Source: Macrothele yani (lineage: Eukaryota; Arthropoda; Arachnida; Araneae; Macrothelidae). Taken from it: a DNA stretch of 64,000 bases. Below are positions 21,713 to 32,794 of this stretch, piece after piece (within the stretch, counting starts at the first letter, position 1; every line of letters begins with the position of its first letter). The notes under the pieces were generated by a model. That model saw nothing but the letters and a program-made list of their open reading frames with translations. It made no database searches and was not told where the DNA came from. The stretch covers positions 116,497,072 to 116,561,071 of the forward strand of contig CM076999.1 of NCBI GenBank assembly GCA_039090855.1, written 5' to 3'. The translations under genes were made by a program, and so were the position numbers.

Positions 21713-22684
21713 ATGAGTGCTCGAAATCGTTTAGACGATGGACTGAGGTGGAGAGCCATCGGCAGGTTTGAAGATGGCCAATCTCAAGCGGAGGTCACTC
21801 GATGGTTACAGGTTTCACGAAAGGTGGTATCCAGGTTACGGCACCAATTCCGAACAATGGGTACCATGACCAGGAGGCCCGGCCAAGTCTGTTCAAGAGT
21901 CACGACACCTGCAGAGGATTGTTACGTGGCATTAACTGCCAAACACCATAGACGGATAATGGCTAGAGACCTCTCTCAGTACCTTGCTGCTGTGACTGGA
22001 ACAACAATTTCGAGGCAAACTCTATACAAACGCCTAGTAGAAAAAGCCCTTTACATCCGGCGACCAGTGGTGTGCCCCCTCCCCCTTCCACCACCAGATC
22101 GCAGAAGAGAGCCCGTCTTTCATGGAGCCAAACAGATCATTCTTTGACACAGCAAGATTGGGGCAGTGTACTTTTCTGTGAGGAGTCAAGATTCAGTACA
22201 CAAAGTGATTCTCAATGAATCTTCACTTGGAGACAGTGTGGGGCCAGCTATCATCCCTCCAACATAAGAGAAATCAACCACTTTGGTGAAAGTGGAATCC
22301 TTGTGTGGGCAGGCATCATGTTGGACAGCGTACACCACTGCAAGTCTTCGATGGGGGCACTGTGACTGCACAGCGCTATAGGGACGAGGTCCTTGAACCT
22401 TATATGCGAGGCTTTTCCAGGAAGCTGTCGGACCGAACTTCATTTTTATGGACGATAAAGCAAGGCCACACAGCTTGTCGCCGATTTTCTGGAGGGAGAG
22501 GATATTTGCCGTATGGTGTGGCCAGCGAAGTCGCTGGACCTAAATTCTATAGAACATGTTAGGGATGCTATAGGAAGAGCCATTGCACAACGTCAACCAC
22601 CTCCCAGGACCCTCCAGGCATTAAAATTGGCACTTTTAGAAGAATGGGATTTGTTGCCACAAGCTGTTATCAACATCCTCATTT
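21713..22684 (+). pseudogene. Tc1-like transposase (Tc1-B)
   Basis: The first 144 residues are open and carry the paired-like DNA-binding region (LDDGLRWRAIGRFEDGQSQ, then VSRKVVSRLRHQF and TISRQTLYKRL). After 22147 the frame breaks repeatedly. The catalytic domain is still legible across frames: EESRFST near 22180, FMDD followed by ARPH near 22445, and WPAKSLDLNSIEHVRD near 22525 as the third acidic site. It ends with LLEEWDLLPQAVINIL. DD34E Tc1 group; inactive. Confidence 0.85.
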
Positions 22685-22997
22685 AGAGTATGAGGGCTTA
22701 TTGTGGGACTTGTAAAGCTGTGAGGGTGGCCACACTCCCTATTAGCCAGACCGTTCTTAAGATATGATGCATCATGTTTTGACCATTTTTAGTCTAATTT
22801 GCATATCGCATGCAATTTACGTCCTGTTCATTTTGTTATGTTGCTATTGCATGTCTCATAGTATGAGGCATCTATGTACCAAATTTCATTGCAATAAACC
22901 ACTTAGTTTTCAAGATATCACAGAATATGTGTTTGTGACCTTAATTTTGGACATCAGTGTATAACAGCGACACAAATAATATCAATGCTAAAATGTA

Positions 22998-24637
22998 CAG
23001 GGTGTCAATTAAGTTGCAGGACACCCTTGTATTTCAGAAATGGGAGGGACAATGAAATACCTGAATACATCAGCAAAGAATCGGTGAGGGGGCCTATCTT
23101 TCAGGCTATTTCCGGATCATGACCGCCATTTTGAAATCCGCCATATTGGATCAAGGTCAAATTTCTTAAATGATAAGGGGTTCATGTTGCATATTAAAAA
23201 AAAAACAGAATTATCTCAGGAATTGATTGCCATAATCAGATTTGATGTATGTGTTGTGGTTCACAAGTTATCAACACAGAAAGCTGAAATAACCTCTAAA
23301 GTACCCTGTGATGCACAGCTATTTGATGTGTTCAATGTGTTGTCCGTGTTGCTGAACACAGAGCTCAAGGTGCTTCATCCAGTCATTAAGCACCAGCATG
23401 AGAATATCAGGAAAAATGCAGTTAGCCTCCAGGATGCGTTGCTGAAGGTGGTGTTTGTTGCAGATTTTCTCAGCATACACGAGGTGTTTCAGATGACCCC
23501 ACAGGTAAATGTCGAGTGGTGAGAGGTCAGGGGATCTGGGTGGCCATTCCACAGGACATGCAGGTCAATCCAATGATCAGGGAATTGAACATCTAGCCAT
23601 TGATGAACAATTGCTCCGTAGTGAGGTGGAGCCCCATCATGTTGGAAATAACAGGGGAAACTTCCATCTTTATTCAGAAGGGAACACTGTTTCCTATAGT
23701 ATTTCCAGGTAGCACTGAGCATTTAGGTTATTTTCGATGAAAATGGGTCTGCTTACACGAGTGCCCCATATTCCACACCACACCATAACCTTTACATTAC
23801 CAACGACGTTGGATGGTTCCGTCCAGTGAGGGTTCCTGTCACTCCAGTGCCTGCGGTTCTGACCTCACCGCTGACATAAAAATGGGCCTCGTCACTGAAC
23901 AAAATGCCCTGTGCGAATGAGAGATCCCGTTCGTATTGGTTTAAAGCCCAGGTGCAGAACTCGACACGTCTATCAGGGTTGTCCTCTGATAGTTGCTGCT
24001 GCATCTGGATCTTGAATGGATGCCAATGAGTGGTGTGAAGAATCTGTGCAATGGCTGATACCACATTCTGCAGCGAGACGTTGTGAACTCTTTGCAAAGA
24101 ATGCGAAGACCATTGTCGAGGTTTCCTCGTCGGCAGCAGTTTTCGGTCAACCACAACATGACTTGTAGTCCATGGTTCCAATTTCTCGGAATTTGGATAT
24201 CAGGTATGCCCACAGTGCTGCAGGAAATTGGTCTCTCTGGATGTCAGTTGTTGAAGTCTGTGGCTGCGACATGGCAGCTGAGTTCCCCAGACATTAAGAT
24301 CACCTCAATCCTCTCCTCTTTTGTCAATACCACCTTCAGTTACCTGCAACAGACAATGGTTATTTCAACTTTCTGTGTTGATAATTTGTGAACCACAACA
24401 CACATGTCAAATCTGATTACGGCAATTAATTTCTGAGAAAATTCTGGTCCTGTTTGATATCCAACATACTCCCTTACCATTTGAAAAGCTTGACCTTGAT
24501 CCAATATGGCGGTCGTGATCCGGAAATAGCCTAAAAGATAAGCCCCCTCACTGAATCTTTGCTAGGGTATTTAGATATTTCATTTTCCCTTCCGTTTCCA
24601 AAATACAAGAGTGTCCTGCACCTTTTGACTCACCCTG
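22998..24637 (-). mobile_element. mariner-like element with long terminal repeats (mariner-1)
   Basis: The ends match inverted over roughly 165 bases. From the left tip: CAGGGTGTCAATTAAGTTGC then AGGACACCCTTG. From the right tip, inverted: CAGGGTGAGTCAAAAGGTGC then AGGACACTCTTG. Both then read toward GGCTATTTCCGGATCA and CCATATTGGATCAAGGTCAA. The left flank is TA; the right flank is degraded. It encodes a minus-strand transposase. Confidence 0.85.
23330..24345 (-). pseudogene. mariner-type transposase (DUF4817/DDE_3-like)
   Basis: The core reads ILFSDEAHFYVSGEV near 23880, YFQHDGAPPHYGAIVHQWLD near 23620, and MEWPPRSPDLSPLDIYLWGH near 23520, giving the three acidic residues. The last sits in the D form (PLD), typical of mariner. 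At least one frameshift separates the second and third motifs, and another lies upstream. The N-terminus (24.1-24.3 kb) is poorly preserved. It resembles the DUF4817-associated transposases widespread in arthropods; inactive. Confidence 0.8.
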
Positions 24638-24762
24638 AACTCATCCTGTACTGTGATAAAAGGCCCCAAATGTTCATCATCAGTAAATCATTAAGCTAAT
24701 ACTAGCCAGTCTGGTGGTCACGTGGTCAGAGGTGATTTCTGGCTAGTTGTCAAAACTGGGAC

Positions 24763-25222
24763 CAAGTTTGGGCTTTGGATGGGATATATGGTGTGCTTAT
24801 TCTATGGTGCTTTGGACACTGCAACTTTATTGCCCTTGATAAAGAAGCATATATCCCAGGAACCACAATTATAACCAATGAGTGGAAAGCATATAAAGAG
24901 TTAGATAAACACAGCAATTACACTCATGAGACTATGAACTACATACAGCACCAATTTCGTAAATCCCATTACAGGTGCACATACACAAACGATTGAAGCA
25001 TCACAGAGACCGATTAAGCAGCATTTCAATCATAGAGACTGCACTAATGAGTCCATAGTGGACAGAAAGATGGAGTACCTGTTTCGGAGAAGTTGTCAAT
25101 TCAAAAATGAAGATCCTTTAGAAAGAATGATAGTTGTTATTCGAAAAATGTTCCTTGTTCCAGAGAGAAACAGATTGCATGATGATGTGTCGGCAGAGAA
25201 TGAGGTCAAAAGCAATATCTGA
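24763..25222 (+). pseudogene. Merlin/IS1595-like transposase fragment
   Basis: The frame from about 24775 reads ALDKEAYIPGTTIITNEWKA YKEL (shown in two parts), the PGTTI.DEW.AY motif of ISXO2-like/Merlin DDE transposases. It then reads YTHETMNY, where members have YTHxTVNH. After a frameshift near 25000, a second frame continues KQHFNHRDCTNES and MEYLFRRSCQFKNEDPLERM and stops at 25220. That agrees in position with the C-terminal R(M)EYLFRR block of the family. The N-terminal half is missing and no terminal repeats were found. Confidence 0.55.
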
Positions 25223-25227
25223 CTTGG

Positions 25228-25370
25228 GGCAGCTATACAGTACTTGAGCCAATTTCTGTTCCAGGATGATGTAAAATTTTGTTGTCCTGGCTCAAACGTA
25301 AATCAGACGTGGGTTTGATTTCTGTTCCAGGGTGATGTAAAACTTTGTCCTGGCTCGAATGTAAATCACA
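25228..25370 (+). repeat. two-copy direct repeat with B-box-like text
   Basis: The phrase TTTCTGTTCCAGGRTGATG with TGTCCTGGCTCRAAYG recurs about 70 bp apart. TTCCAGG...TCCTGG also occurs at the SINE family C heads near 53.0 and 56.1 kb, so this may be a decayed relative. Confidence 0.45.
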
Positions 25371-26116
25371 GGGCTGCCAGCCTATCACACCCAAGAAAAT
25401 AGGTGTTTTAGTAGCCACTAATGGTTAAAATAGTAGCCTAAATAGTAGCCTTAACAGCTTATGTTAATGACTAAAATAGTTGCCCAAAAAGTGTACAAGT
25501 TTCAGAATGTAAGAGCTCCACATAAAAAAAAAAAAAACATTTTGTTTTTAATTTTTTTATTTATTTATTTCAAACCACGGTGACAAAATTATCACATGTT
25601 TACATTTTGGTGGGGGGAGGGGGATTATATATATATACAAAAATAGAATACAAGTACATAACCAAGATCAAAATCTCAACAAATGTACCCAAAAAGACAA
25701 GGCACATTAACAGAAAAAATATAAATTAATTAACCTGCAAATAATGCAGATGCACTAATGGTCTCCATCAGGGAAGCATTCGTCATGCATGTGGCTTTTC
25801 TGAGACCAGAAAAGGGACGGATAAGCACCAAAAATCTCCCTGGCTGTGCTACCAAAGCCACTGAATGAATGCAAGGGAAACACACCAGTCCCACATCGTA
25901 AGCTAACAGCCGAAGCCTGGACACAACCAACATCAACAGAAGTAGCGAGACAGAAAGGCATATCAACAGGACCCGACATACCGATAAGAATGGACACTGC
26001 CGCCAGAACTAGTATGCAAATATAAAGCTGTGTTGTGTGTAAAATTATGTTAGATTAAGGAAAGTGCAAGTGACCCACAATCCAAAAAGTATAACCTAAA
26101 TATTAATTTTGTAGGG
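25371..26116. other. unassigned intron DNA
   Basis: Contains a TTTA microsatellite-like run near 25555-25570 and a GGTGGGGGGAGGGG run at 25609. Open frames at 25730-25997 on the minus strand have no recognised domain; they could be the decayed continuation of the retroelement at 26117. Confidence 0.3.
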
Positions 26117-26464
26117 TCATTTGTTAGAAAAAGGTATACTCTCAACGAGAGCAGAAATAACAGAATCAAAATCAGAGTTCCTAAAAAGATACGAAGCAAT
26201 AAATCTGAAAGGGACTTGATTGATCAATAAACAATGAAGCAAAAATTTAAGATTCTTACCAATGTTTGCAGAAGTGTTACAAATTCTATTGACACGCACA
26301 GATTGTGTTATAAATAAATTTTGGTGTGTGATGACAGAAACGTTAGAAGTCCAGTATGTAAAGAAATTTATATTAAAATCAAAGCCACAGCGCTTATCAA
26401 AAAGATCAACAACGACACCATGCTCATCACTCAAGGAAACACTGAAGTCTAAGTAATGCACCAC
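26117..26464 (-). pseudogene. retroelement reverse-transcriptase C-terminal fragment
   Basis: The frame reads VHYLDFSVSLSDE, then DLFDKRCGFDFNINFF, then ITQSVRVNRIC. This order (YLD.x.S, YDKRddFnFxIvnFp, iSQLiRfaRiC) is a recurrent signature just after the reverse-transcriptase palm in a group of invertebrate retroelement ORFs. The YxDD active site, which should lie at higher coordinates, is not present, so this is a severed piece. I cannot tell the clade. Confidence 0.45.
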
Positions 26465-26514
26465 CTCAGTTTGATGCCCGGTACATTAGTGTGATAACTT
26501 CCAGTCTTTTTAAC

Positions 26515-26870
26515 ATTCATGCTTTTTATACTTCGTTATAGTTGAGATTTCCATTGGTCACGATGCACAGTATTCATTACTAAAACTTTCCATTTTGAGA
26601 ACTTTATTACAATGACATACCTTTTTTTAACAGACTTTGCCTTTTTTAACTGGTATGTTGTAATTTTACTTGACCAACTATCTTCCATTGTGTTTTTTTA
26701 TGCTTCATTATCGTAAAGATTTCCATTGGTCATAATATGTACAGTATTCATACAAAAACTTCTCACTTCGAGAACTTTGCTACAATGAGATACGTTTTCA
26801 ACAGACTGACATTTTTTTAACGGATGTAAAGTGACTTTACTTGACCAGCCATTTTTCATTGTGCCCATCA
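26515..26870 (+). repeat. tandem duplication of about 180 bp
   Basis: GATTTCCATTGGTCAYRAT, GAGAACTTTRYTACAATGA and TTTTACTTGACCARCYAT recur in the same order at about 26546/26720, 26597/26780 and 26665/26835. Two copies with moderate divergence. Confidence 0.7.
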
Positions 26871-27475
26871 CCCACCAAAAATGAAAATTTTTTATTCAAT
26901 GGACAATAAACAACATTAGAATGAGTAAGCATTTTGATTTTACATTTTTTTTTGTTTAATTTTGGTATGACAAACAGGATATAGAGCGGCAGAGGCGATA
27001 ATACGCAAAAAAGTTCATGAGAATGAAGAACATGCACATGCATGTTTGCACGAAAGTTAACAATTTTTAGTGCATGTTTTGCCCCTGCCTTATTAATATA
27101 AGAGCATTTTAGAGTATGTATATCTGAATTCTTTTCAGTGAGCAGTTTATACTTCCATCTCAATGTCACAGTTGCATATGTAAGCGAGAATCCCATGTGT
27201 CATATTGAAATTAGGTGTTCCTAATAATTTGTTACTTCAGTGTACACCGATGAGCCATTGCTTTATGACCACCTACCTAATAAGCTGTAGGACACCCTTT
27301 AACCCACAACAAAACAGTGGCCACTCAGCGAGGCATTGATTCAATGAGGTGGTGATAGGTATCCAGGGGTATCTGGTACCAAGAGCTGGTCTTCCAGTTA
27401 CCTTACGTTTCAGGGGGGGGGGGGAGTAGCGCGAACCAGCTTTTCCAAGTCTTACCATTTTGTTTGATTGGGTTC

Positions 27476-27706
27476 TTTTTTTTTTTTTTTTTTTTTTTGA
27501 TTGGAGGTTTAACGACCACTGTGAGCAACTCAATGGGCTATAAGCAGTTGCCCATCCCTAATTTAGGGTCACTGGTTCCTGAAATGGAAGAGAGCCAGTG
27601 CCGTAAGACAAACACAACATCCATGCTTCACCGGGATTCGAACCTGGGCCCCTTTTGGACGAATGATCAGAGGCCATCGCTTAGACCACTGCGCCACCAG
27701 GGCAGC
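27476..27706 (-). mobile_element. tRNA-derived SINE family A, copy 3
   Basis: Flanked by exact 11-bp duplications TGATTGGGTTC (27465-27475 and 27707-27717). The B box is GGTTCGAATCCCGG and a T run of about 22 bases forms the tail. It sits inside the Tc1-C transposase region, near the third catalytic site. Confidence 0.9.
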
Positions 27707-27719
27707 TGATTGGGTTCAT

Positions 27720-28800
27720 GTCAGGTGAATCTGGAGGGCAGGGCATTAACAGAAAGTCACCAGCATGTTCCTCGAATCACTCCTTGTTTCTGACAGTGTG
27801 GCATGGCGCATTATCCCGTGGGTAATGGCCATCACCAATAGGGAACACAGTTTCCATCAATGGGTGAACTTGGTCTGCAACCATGTTCAGATACCTGACA
27901 GCTGTCAGGGATTGTGCTATTGGTATAATGGGGCCTAAAGTGTTCCGAGAAAACATCGCCCACAGCATAACACCGCCGCCACCGGATTGTTTCCCCAACA
28001 ATTGCATCTGGAACTTGGTCCGCAACGATGTTCAGATACCTGACAGCTGTCAGGGATTGTGCTATTGGGATAATGGGGCCTAAAGTGTCCCAAGAAAACA
28101 TCGCCCACAGCATAACACCGCCGCCACCGGACTGTTTCCCCCAACAATTGTATATGGAACTTGGTCCGCAATGATGTTCAGATACCCGACAGCTGTCAGG
28201 GATTGTGCTATTGGGATAATGGCTCCTAAATTGTCCCAAGAAAACATCACCCACAGCATAACACCACCGCCGCCAGCCTGCTTCTGCCCTACAGTGCATC
28301 CAGGTGACATAGGCTCCATTGGTAAGCAGCATATCCACGCTCGGCCGTCTACATCATGCTCCAGGAATCTTGATTCCTTAAACCAGGCCACTTTCTTCCA
28401 ATCATCTACAGTCCAATCTCGATGATCTTGGGCCCATTTCACGTGTTGTTGGTGATGACATGCAGTGAGCATGGGGACCTGGCTGGGTCTTTGGCTATGC
28501 AAGCCCATGCGCAGAAGGCTGCGATGAACTGTGGGCTGTGACACATTGTTCTGATCACCACTGTTGTAGCTGCAGGTGATTTGTGGTCTTGCAGTCGCTG
28601 TGAACAATGCGCGTCAGTCTCCGCTCCCCTCTGGCATGAATGAGTTGCGGATGACTCAGCCGTTTGGCCATCTGTGCACCACTTTTGATACATACACACT
28701 ATAGCGGCATGTGAAGAACCCACAAGCCACTCCATTTCCAAGATCGTAGCTCCGAGGCACCATGCCATCACAATTTGTCCTTAATCAAACTCCGATAAAT
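27720..28800 (-). pseudogene. Tc1-like transposase (Tc1-C)
   Basis: On the minus strand the DNA-binding part is readable from about 28770 (ILEMEWLVGSSHAAIVCMYQ). The catalytic part includes WFKESRFLEHDVDGRAW near 28370, GGGGVMLWVMFSWDNLG near 28270, and NAPCHTVRNKE near 27790. The third site, PDSPDMNPI, is near 27730, just before the SINE. The GGGGVMLW...IADQV section is present three times in tandem. Frame changes between copies and other lesions make it inactive. Confidence 0.8.
27866..28300 (-). repeat. three tandem copies of a 145-bp transposase segment
   Basis: GTTCAGATAC is found at 27885, 28030 and 28175, an exact spacing of 145 bp, together with CAGCTGTCAGGGATTGTGC and AAGAAAACATCGCCCACAGC. 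Because 145 is not a multiple of three, each unit shifts the frame. Confidence 0.9.
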
Positions 28801-28975
28801 CGGCAGCTTTTCATATTCTGACTCTGAAACACTATACTAACCAAAAGCCGGTCCTCGGGTTGCATATATACTGCTCTGTAATGTAAACTTCACCTGCGCC
28901 ACCGTTCAGTCTCCAGGCACTCTCATTTCTCTAGGCTGGGGGTGGTCATAATATAATGGATCATTGGTGTATATA

Positions 28976-29920
28976 CAGGGTGATTCAGAACTCATGGGAC
29001 AAACTTTAAGGGGTGGTAGAGCACACTGCAAAAAACATTTTTTGTATAGGAATGTATGGGTGCAAGTGACACATTGAGGCACAAACACAAGAAATAGACA
29101 TGAAAGGAAACATAAATTGTGTACTTACAGCATCGTTGACAAGTGCTTCTTTACAGCAGTGTTTACAATAATTGCTCAAAATTGCATCCATCAATAGTAA
29201 TACATGCGTGGCAGCATCGACGGAGTGACTGGTGTGTACTGTTGCCAGTAGAGGGCAGTAGGGTGGGCGGGTATTGTGAACGACTTCCTGCTTAGCCCAT
29301 ATCTACTACCAAGGCGACTCGATGGCAGATGTTATCGTATTTTTCTGGAAGAGGTTTTACCAGAATTGCTTTAAGATGTACCACTGGCCGTCCGACAAGG
29401 ACTATGGTTTCAGCATGATGGGGTGCCAGCCCATTTCAGCATTAATGTGCACAATTACCTGGATGCCACTTTTGGGGCATGACGGATTGGCCGTGGTGGA
29501 CTAGTCCGTTGGCCACACCGATCGCCGGATTTATCGAGCCTCGATTACTTCTTATGGGGACATCTGAAGGCCCTCGTTTACAAGACTCTAGTTCAATCTG
29601 TTGAGGACCTCATCGCTCGAATATCCGTTGCGGCTGCACGTTGTGCGAGAAATACCTGGCATCTTTAAAACTGTATGCTAATCACTCCGCCGACGCTGCC
29701 ACGCATGTATTACTGTTAGCGGACGCAATTTTGAGCAATTATTGTAAACATTGCTGTAAAGAAGCACTTGTCAACGATGCTGTAAGTACAGAATTTATGT
29801 TTCCTTTCATGTCTATTTCTTCTGTTTGTGCTTCAATGCATCACTTGCGCCCATACAAAAAATGTTGCAGCGTGCTCTACCACCTCTTAAAGTTTGTCCC
29901 ACGAGTTCTGAATAACCCTG
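28976..29920 (+). mobile_element. mariner-like element with ~245-bp terminal repeats (mariner-2)
   Basis: The tips CAGGGTGATTCAGAACTCATGG and, inverted, CAGGGTTATTCAGAACTCGTGG are flanked by TA. Inverted similarity continues through TGTTTACAATAATTGCTC and CATGCGTGGCAGC to about 29235 and 29690. The element starts only six bases beyond Tc1-C. The body is deleted to under 0.5 kb. Confidence 0.85.
29305..29668 (+). pseudogene. mariner transposase C-terminal half (mariner-2)
   Basis: Across two frames it reads LWFQHDGVPAHFSINVHNYLD, RIGRGGLVRWPHRSPDLSSL D (the mariner PD.sPLD site) and DYFLWGHLKALVYKT. The first catalytic aspartate and the DNA-binding domain are deleted. Same protein group as the transposase at 23.3-24.3 kb. 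Confidence 0.75.
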
Positions 29921-30084
29921 TATATATGTTGAACACCACAAAGTCACACATACGCAAAAAAAATCTACATGCATAAAATGAGCATTGCCTTTGATATCTA
30001 TTTTAATTTTAAAGGATGTGTTTACTGAAAGCCAGAGCACCATTTAAAATGGGGGCTAGTGGGCTGCAGTCCCGGTTCTACAGG

Positions 30085-30118
<34 letters not shown>

Positions 30119-31388
30119 AGATAGCGCAGCAAAAACTATAAGAAACTGCCTTGTGAAAAAAAATGTCTATTTCCTTCCACTTTTTTAGAAGGATTTCACA
30201 AAAAATATAGTCTCCCCAGTCCATCCTCAAAATTTTTGAAAGCATTACAGAAGTTTTTTGTACACATCTGTAATTGGCAGAAATTTTCATGCAATAAGAA
30301 GAATTCATTTGAATCATGATATTTTGATCATATTATTTTGCCCACTATTTCGATATATTTTCAACAAGCTAAATTCAATCCTCGGGGGAGAGGGAGGGGG
30401 GGGGGCAATTAAACTGGTATCCATTTTTCAACCACACATTTTTACATTATTCATTCATGAATCATGGGATACACACTTCAATACAGCAGAGATATTTTTA
30501 TGACTTCCTCACTATATTTTGGGAATGTCTTCTCAAGGGTATTTTTATTCATCCACCCATAGTGAAATCCTAAATGTGCCAATAATACTAGGGCCCCAAA
30601 ATATTGTTCAGCCCCCATGCTCCTTCTCCCCTTAAACAAAGAATATCTAACGCTTAAAGACGGCCAACTCTCATAGAAATAATGTAAAACAGGCGACAAC
30701 AGTGCCATCACATCTTAACAGGTAATATGCTCTGCGGGGAAGTTAACATTCAGGAGCAAACCATGTTAGGGGGACTACAGCAGTGAAGCTTTTCTTTGAT
30801 CCATGATGGTTTCCTTCGATCTGATGACTATTTGCTTACAGCAGTTTTTTGTTGTTTTCTGATATCCTGCCCATCCCTTATTTTGGTGAGAAAAATATGC
30901 AATAACATTAGTATTACTATTTAAATTAAATTTTAGCAAATATTATAGTTAGGCCTAAGGTTCTGTACAAAATGCAGACATTCCCTAGTATTTGGCATTA
31001 CTGAAAATGTTTCTGAAGAACAAACAAATGCCTTAACTAACCCGATTGGCGTAACAAAACTAACATATCTGATTTGTGAAGTGATTATGCTACCGAGAAG
31101 GTAATAATCACGTGCTGCGAGTAGCTCGGCTGACTGTTCTTTACCCAAAGAATTGAAGTCAACAGAAATATGCATGCGCAGTCTGCTCCGGCACCAGCCT
31201 GTATGTTGGCTTCTGTGCACTGCATTTTAATTCTTAAGATATTGCAGCGCTAGTTATGTCTCGCCGAGCCTTAACTTCTTCTCGTTAGATATTCTTTGCC
31301 TTAAATGTGCTCTGCTGAAAACAGTTCTCACAATACAGGATTTCATTTAGAAATACAAGAACTCTAGTAAATAAAAACAGCATCTTAC
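29921..31388. other. unassigned intron DNA
   Basis: Holds a T run of about 36 bases at 30086-30117 beside GTGGGCTGCAGTCCCGGTTC (possibly a retroposon tail), and G-rich runs near 30384-30404. The minus-strand open frames at 30078-30711 and 30933-31220 have no recognisable domain. Confidence 0.3.
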
Positions 31389-31451
31389 CTGTTCTGAGGA
31401 ACAAGTATGTAGAATAGGCACCAAACACTGTTGTGTATGCAAATTGGAACA
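31389..31451 (-). CDS. RCE1: RCE1 coding exon (penultimate)
   Basis: 63 bases bounded by AG (minus strand TTTGTAG) and GTAAGA. It joins the previous exon as a split leucine codon (T + TG) and encodes FQFAYTTVFGAYSTYLFLRT, the conserved segment just before the second catalytic histidine block. The spacing, phase (enters with two bases and leaves one) and wording match known RCE1 proteins closely. The intron downstream to 20746 is 10.6 kb. Confidence 0.93.
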
Positions 31452-31642
31452 CTACAAATAAGAAACAAATACTAGTGTCATAATAAACAGCAATTTTTTT
31501 TTTAAATAACAAATGAAGTTCACAATAAATATTAGCTGATTTTACTGTATTTGTCATTTAAAATGTTAAGCAACGTGTGGCTACCGGTGGACATTTTGTG
31601 ACTTGACCCACAGACCACATGGCCACCAGTGGACATGCGGTC

Positions 31643-31751
31643 TGGGACCAAACCTTACATTTAATCTGCCCAACCCCAGCACAAGTATTCGTTCCAGAGG
31701 CATGAATACTTGTACTGGGGTTGGGCAGATTAAATCTAAGGTTTGGTCCCA
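31643..31751. repeat. perfect-looking hairpin, 48-bp arms
   Basis: TGGGACCAAACCTTACATTT and on to GTATTC is mirrored after a 13-base loop. Only a few mismatches are visible. It lies about 190 bases upstream (gene sense) of an RCE1 exon, in intron. Confidence 0.85.
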
Positions 31752-32494
31752 GTGACACATATGATGTTTGTGGCACGGCGCTTAACGTGTGTTAAAGAGT
31801 TGGAAGTAATTGGGGGGGGGGGGGCTCACCAAGCTGGGCATGTGAGCAGATGAGCAAGAGACAGCATTTCTTCTAATCCTAGTAGTGTAGTTATACTGCT
31901 GTTGATAGGCCATTTAGAGCTCCTTTAATGTGAGCAGGATGCACTCAAGGAAATGGGGTTGGCATTTATTCAGGAGTGGCCATATATTGCACATCACCAG
32001 CCTCAGGGCTTGAAACCTATCTGAAAAGTTACATGCCCAGCTGGGCTAGTGCAGAAAATATTTACTTGCCCAGAAGTAAATCTACATGCCCAGAAAAATT
32101 TAACTTCTAAAAATAACAAAACAGAAATCTCCTTTTTTAAAGTTAAAAATTATGCTAAACGTTTTATACATCTTTTGCATCGCCATTTTAAAGTGTCTGT
32201 GTTCAAAGTGCACAAAAGCATATATCTCAAGTTTTAAAAAAAAGTAGTCTACGGCATTTGAGAAATTTAGTGATTATGGCATGTTCAAAAATTTTTAGTA
32301 CACTTCCTGTGTTTTGCAAAAAAAAAAAAAAATAAATAAAAAAAAATAATAATAATCATAGTTAACTGTACAGCAGTTTAAGTAGTTTTCAACAATTTTG
32401 AATGTAAAAATTATTTACCTTTTTCTCTTGTGCAAACAAAAGTGATTTTGCATCATAAAATATCCCAATATTGTGTGCACTTATAGTTATTAAA

Positions 32495-32794
32495 CTATAT
32501 TATCACCTGGACTCCCCCCCCCCCCTTGAAAAAATTGCTGGTGGTATCGGCAATTTTAGGATGGTTTTGGCATGCAGTGCACCATGTAATAGTCTTGTCG
32601 TCATTTGACTTTAGCCAATTAAATGTTTTTATCCAAGATTCCTGAACTGTCTGACGACGTTTTTTTGCACACACTTTATCATAGTCTGCTTGCGTAAGAT
32701 GCAGAAGACGAATTGGTAACAACCGCTGACAGATCGGGAATTCCACATAATTGCTTACTATGAGATATACTCTCATCGCTGGATTTTTTTCCAA
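32495..32794 (-). pseudogene. hAT transposase N-terminal zinc-finger fragment
   Basis: The frame contains ESWIKTFNWLKSNDDKTITW, then CTACQNHPKIADTTSNFFKG. This matches the TTF-type zinc-finger start of hAT/ZNF862-like proteins (W...W......mfCk.C...p...d..s.F..G). It runs into a G run and ends; the catalytic and dimerisation parts are absent, deleted between here and the left tip at 32004. The piece before it (RLLPIRLLHLTQADYD) is unassigned. Confidence 0.55.

Larger units (their letters stand above)
20814..22959 (+). mobile_element. Tc1-like transposon (Tc1-B) with two SINEs inside
   Basis: The termini CATTGATGTCCAAAATTAAGG (left) and, inverted, CACTGATGTCCAAAATTAAGG (right) match over at least 30 bases including TCACAAACAC. 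Both are flanked by TA (20812-20813 and 22960-22961). The length is 2.15 kb, of which about 0.6 kb is a pair of tRNA-like SINEs near the 5' end; without them it would be about 1.5 kb, normal for Tc1. It lies in the last RCE1 intron. Confidence 0.9.
27245..28969 (-). mobile_element. Tc1-like transposon (Tc1-C) with a SINE and a tandem array
   Basis: The ends CACCGATGAGCCATTGCTTTATGACC (left) and, inverted, CACCAATGATCCATTATATTATGACC (right) are flanked by TA at 27243-27244 and 28970-28971. The ATTATGACCACC subterminal text is shared with the element at 63264. A solo Tc1-type tip (AGGTGTTCCTAATAATTTG then CAGTG) lies directly outside at 27209-27242, so another Tc1 once abutted here. Confidence 0.9.
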
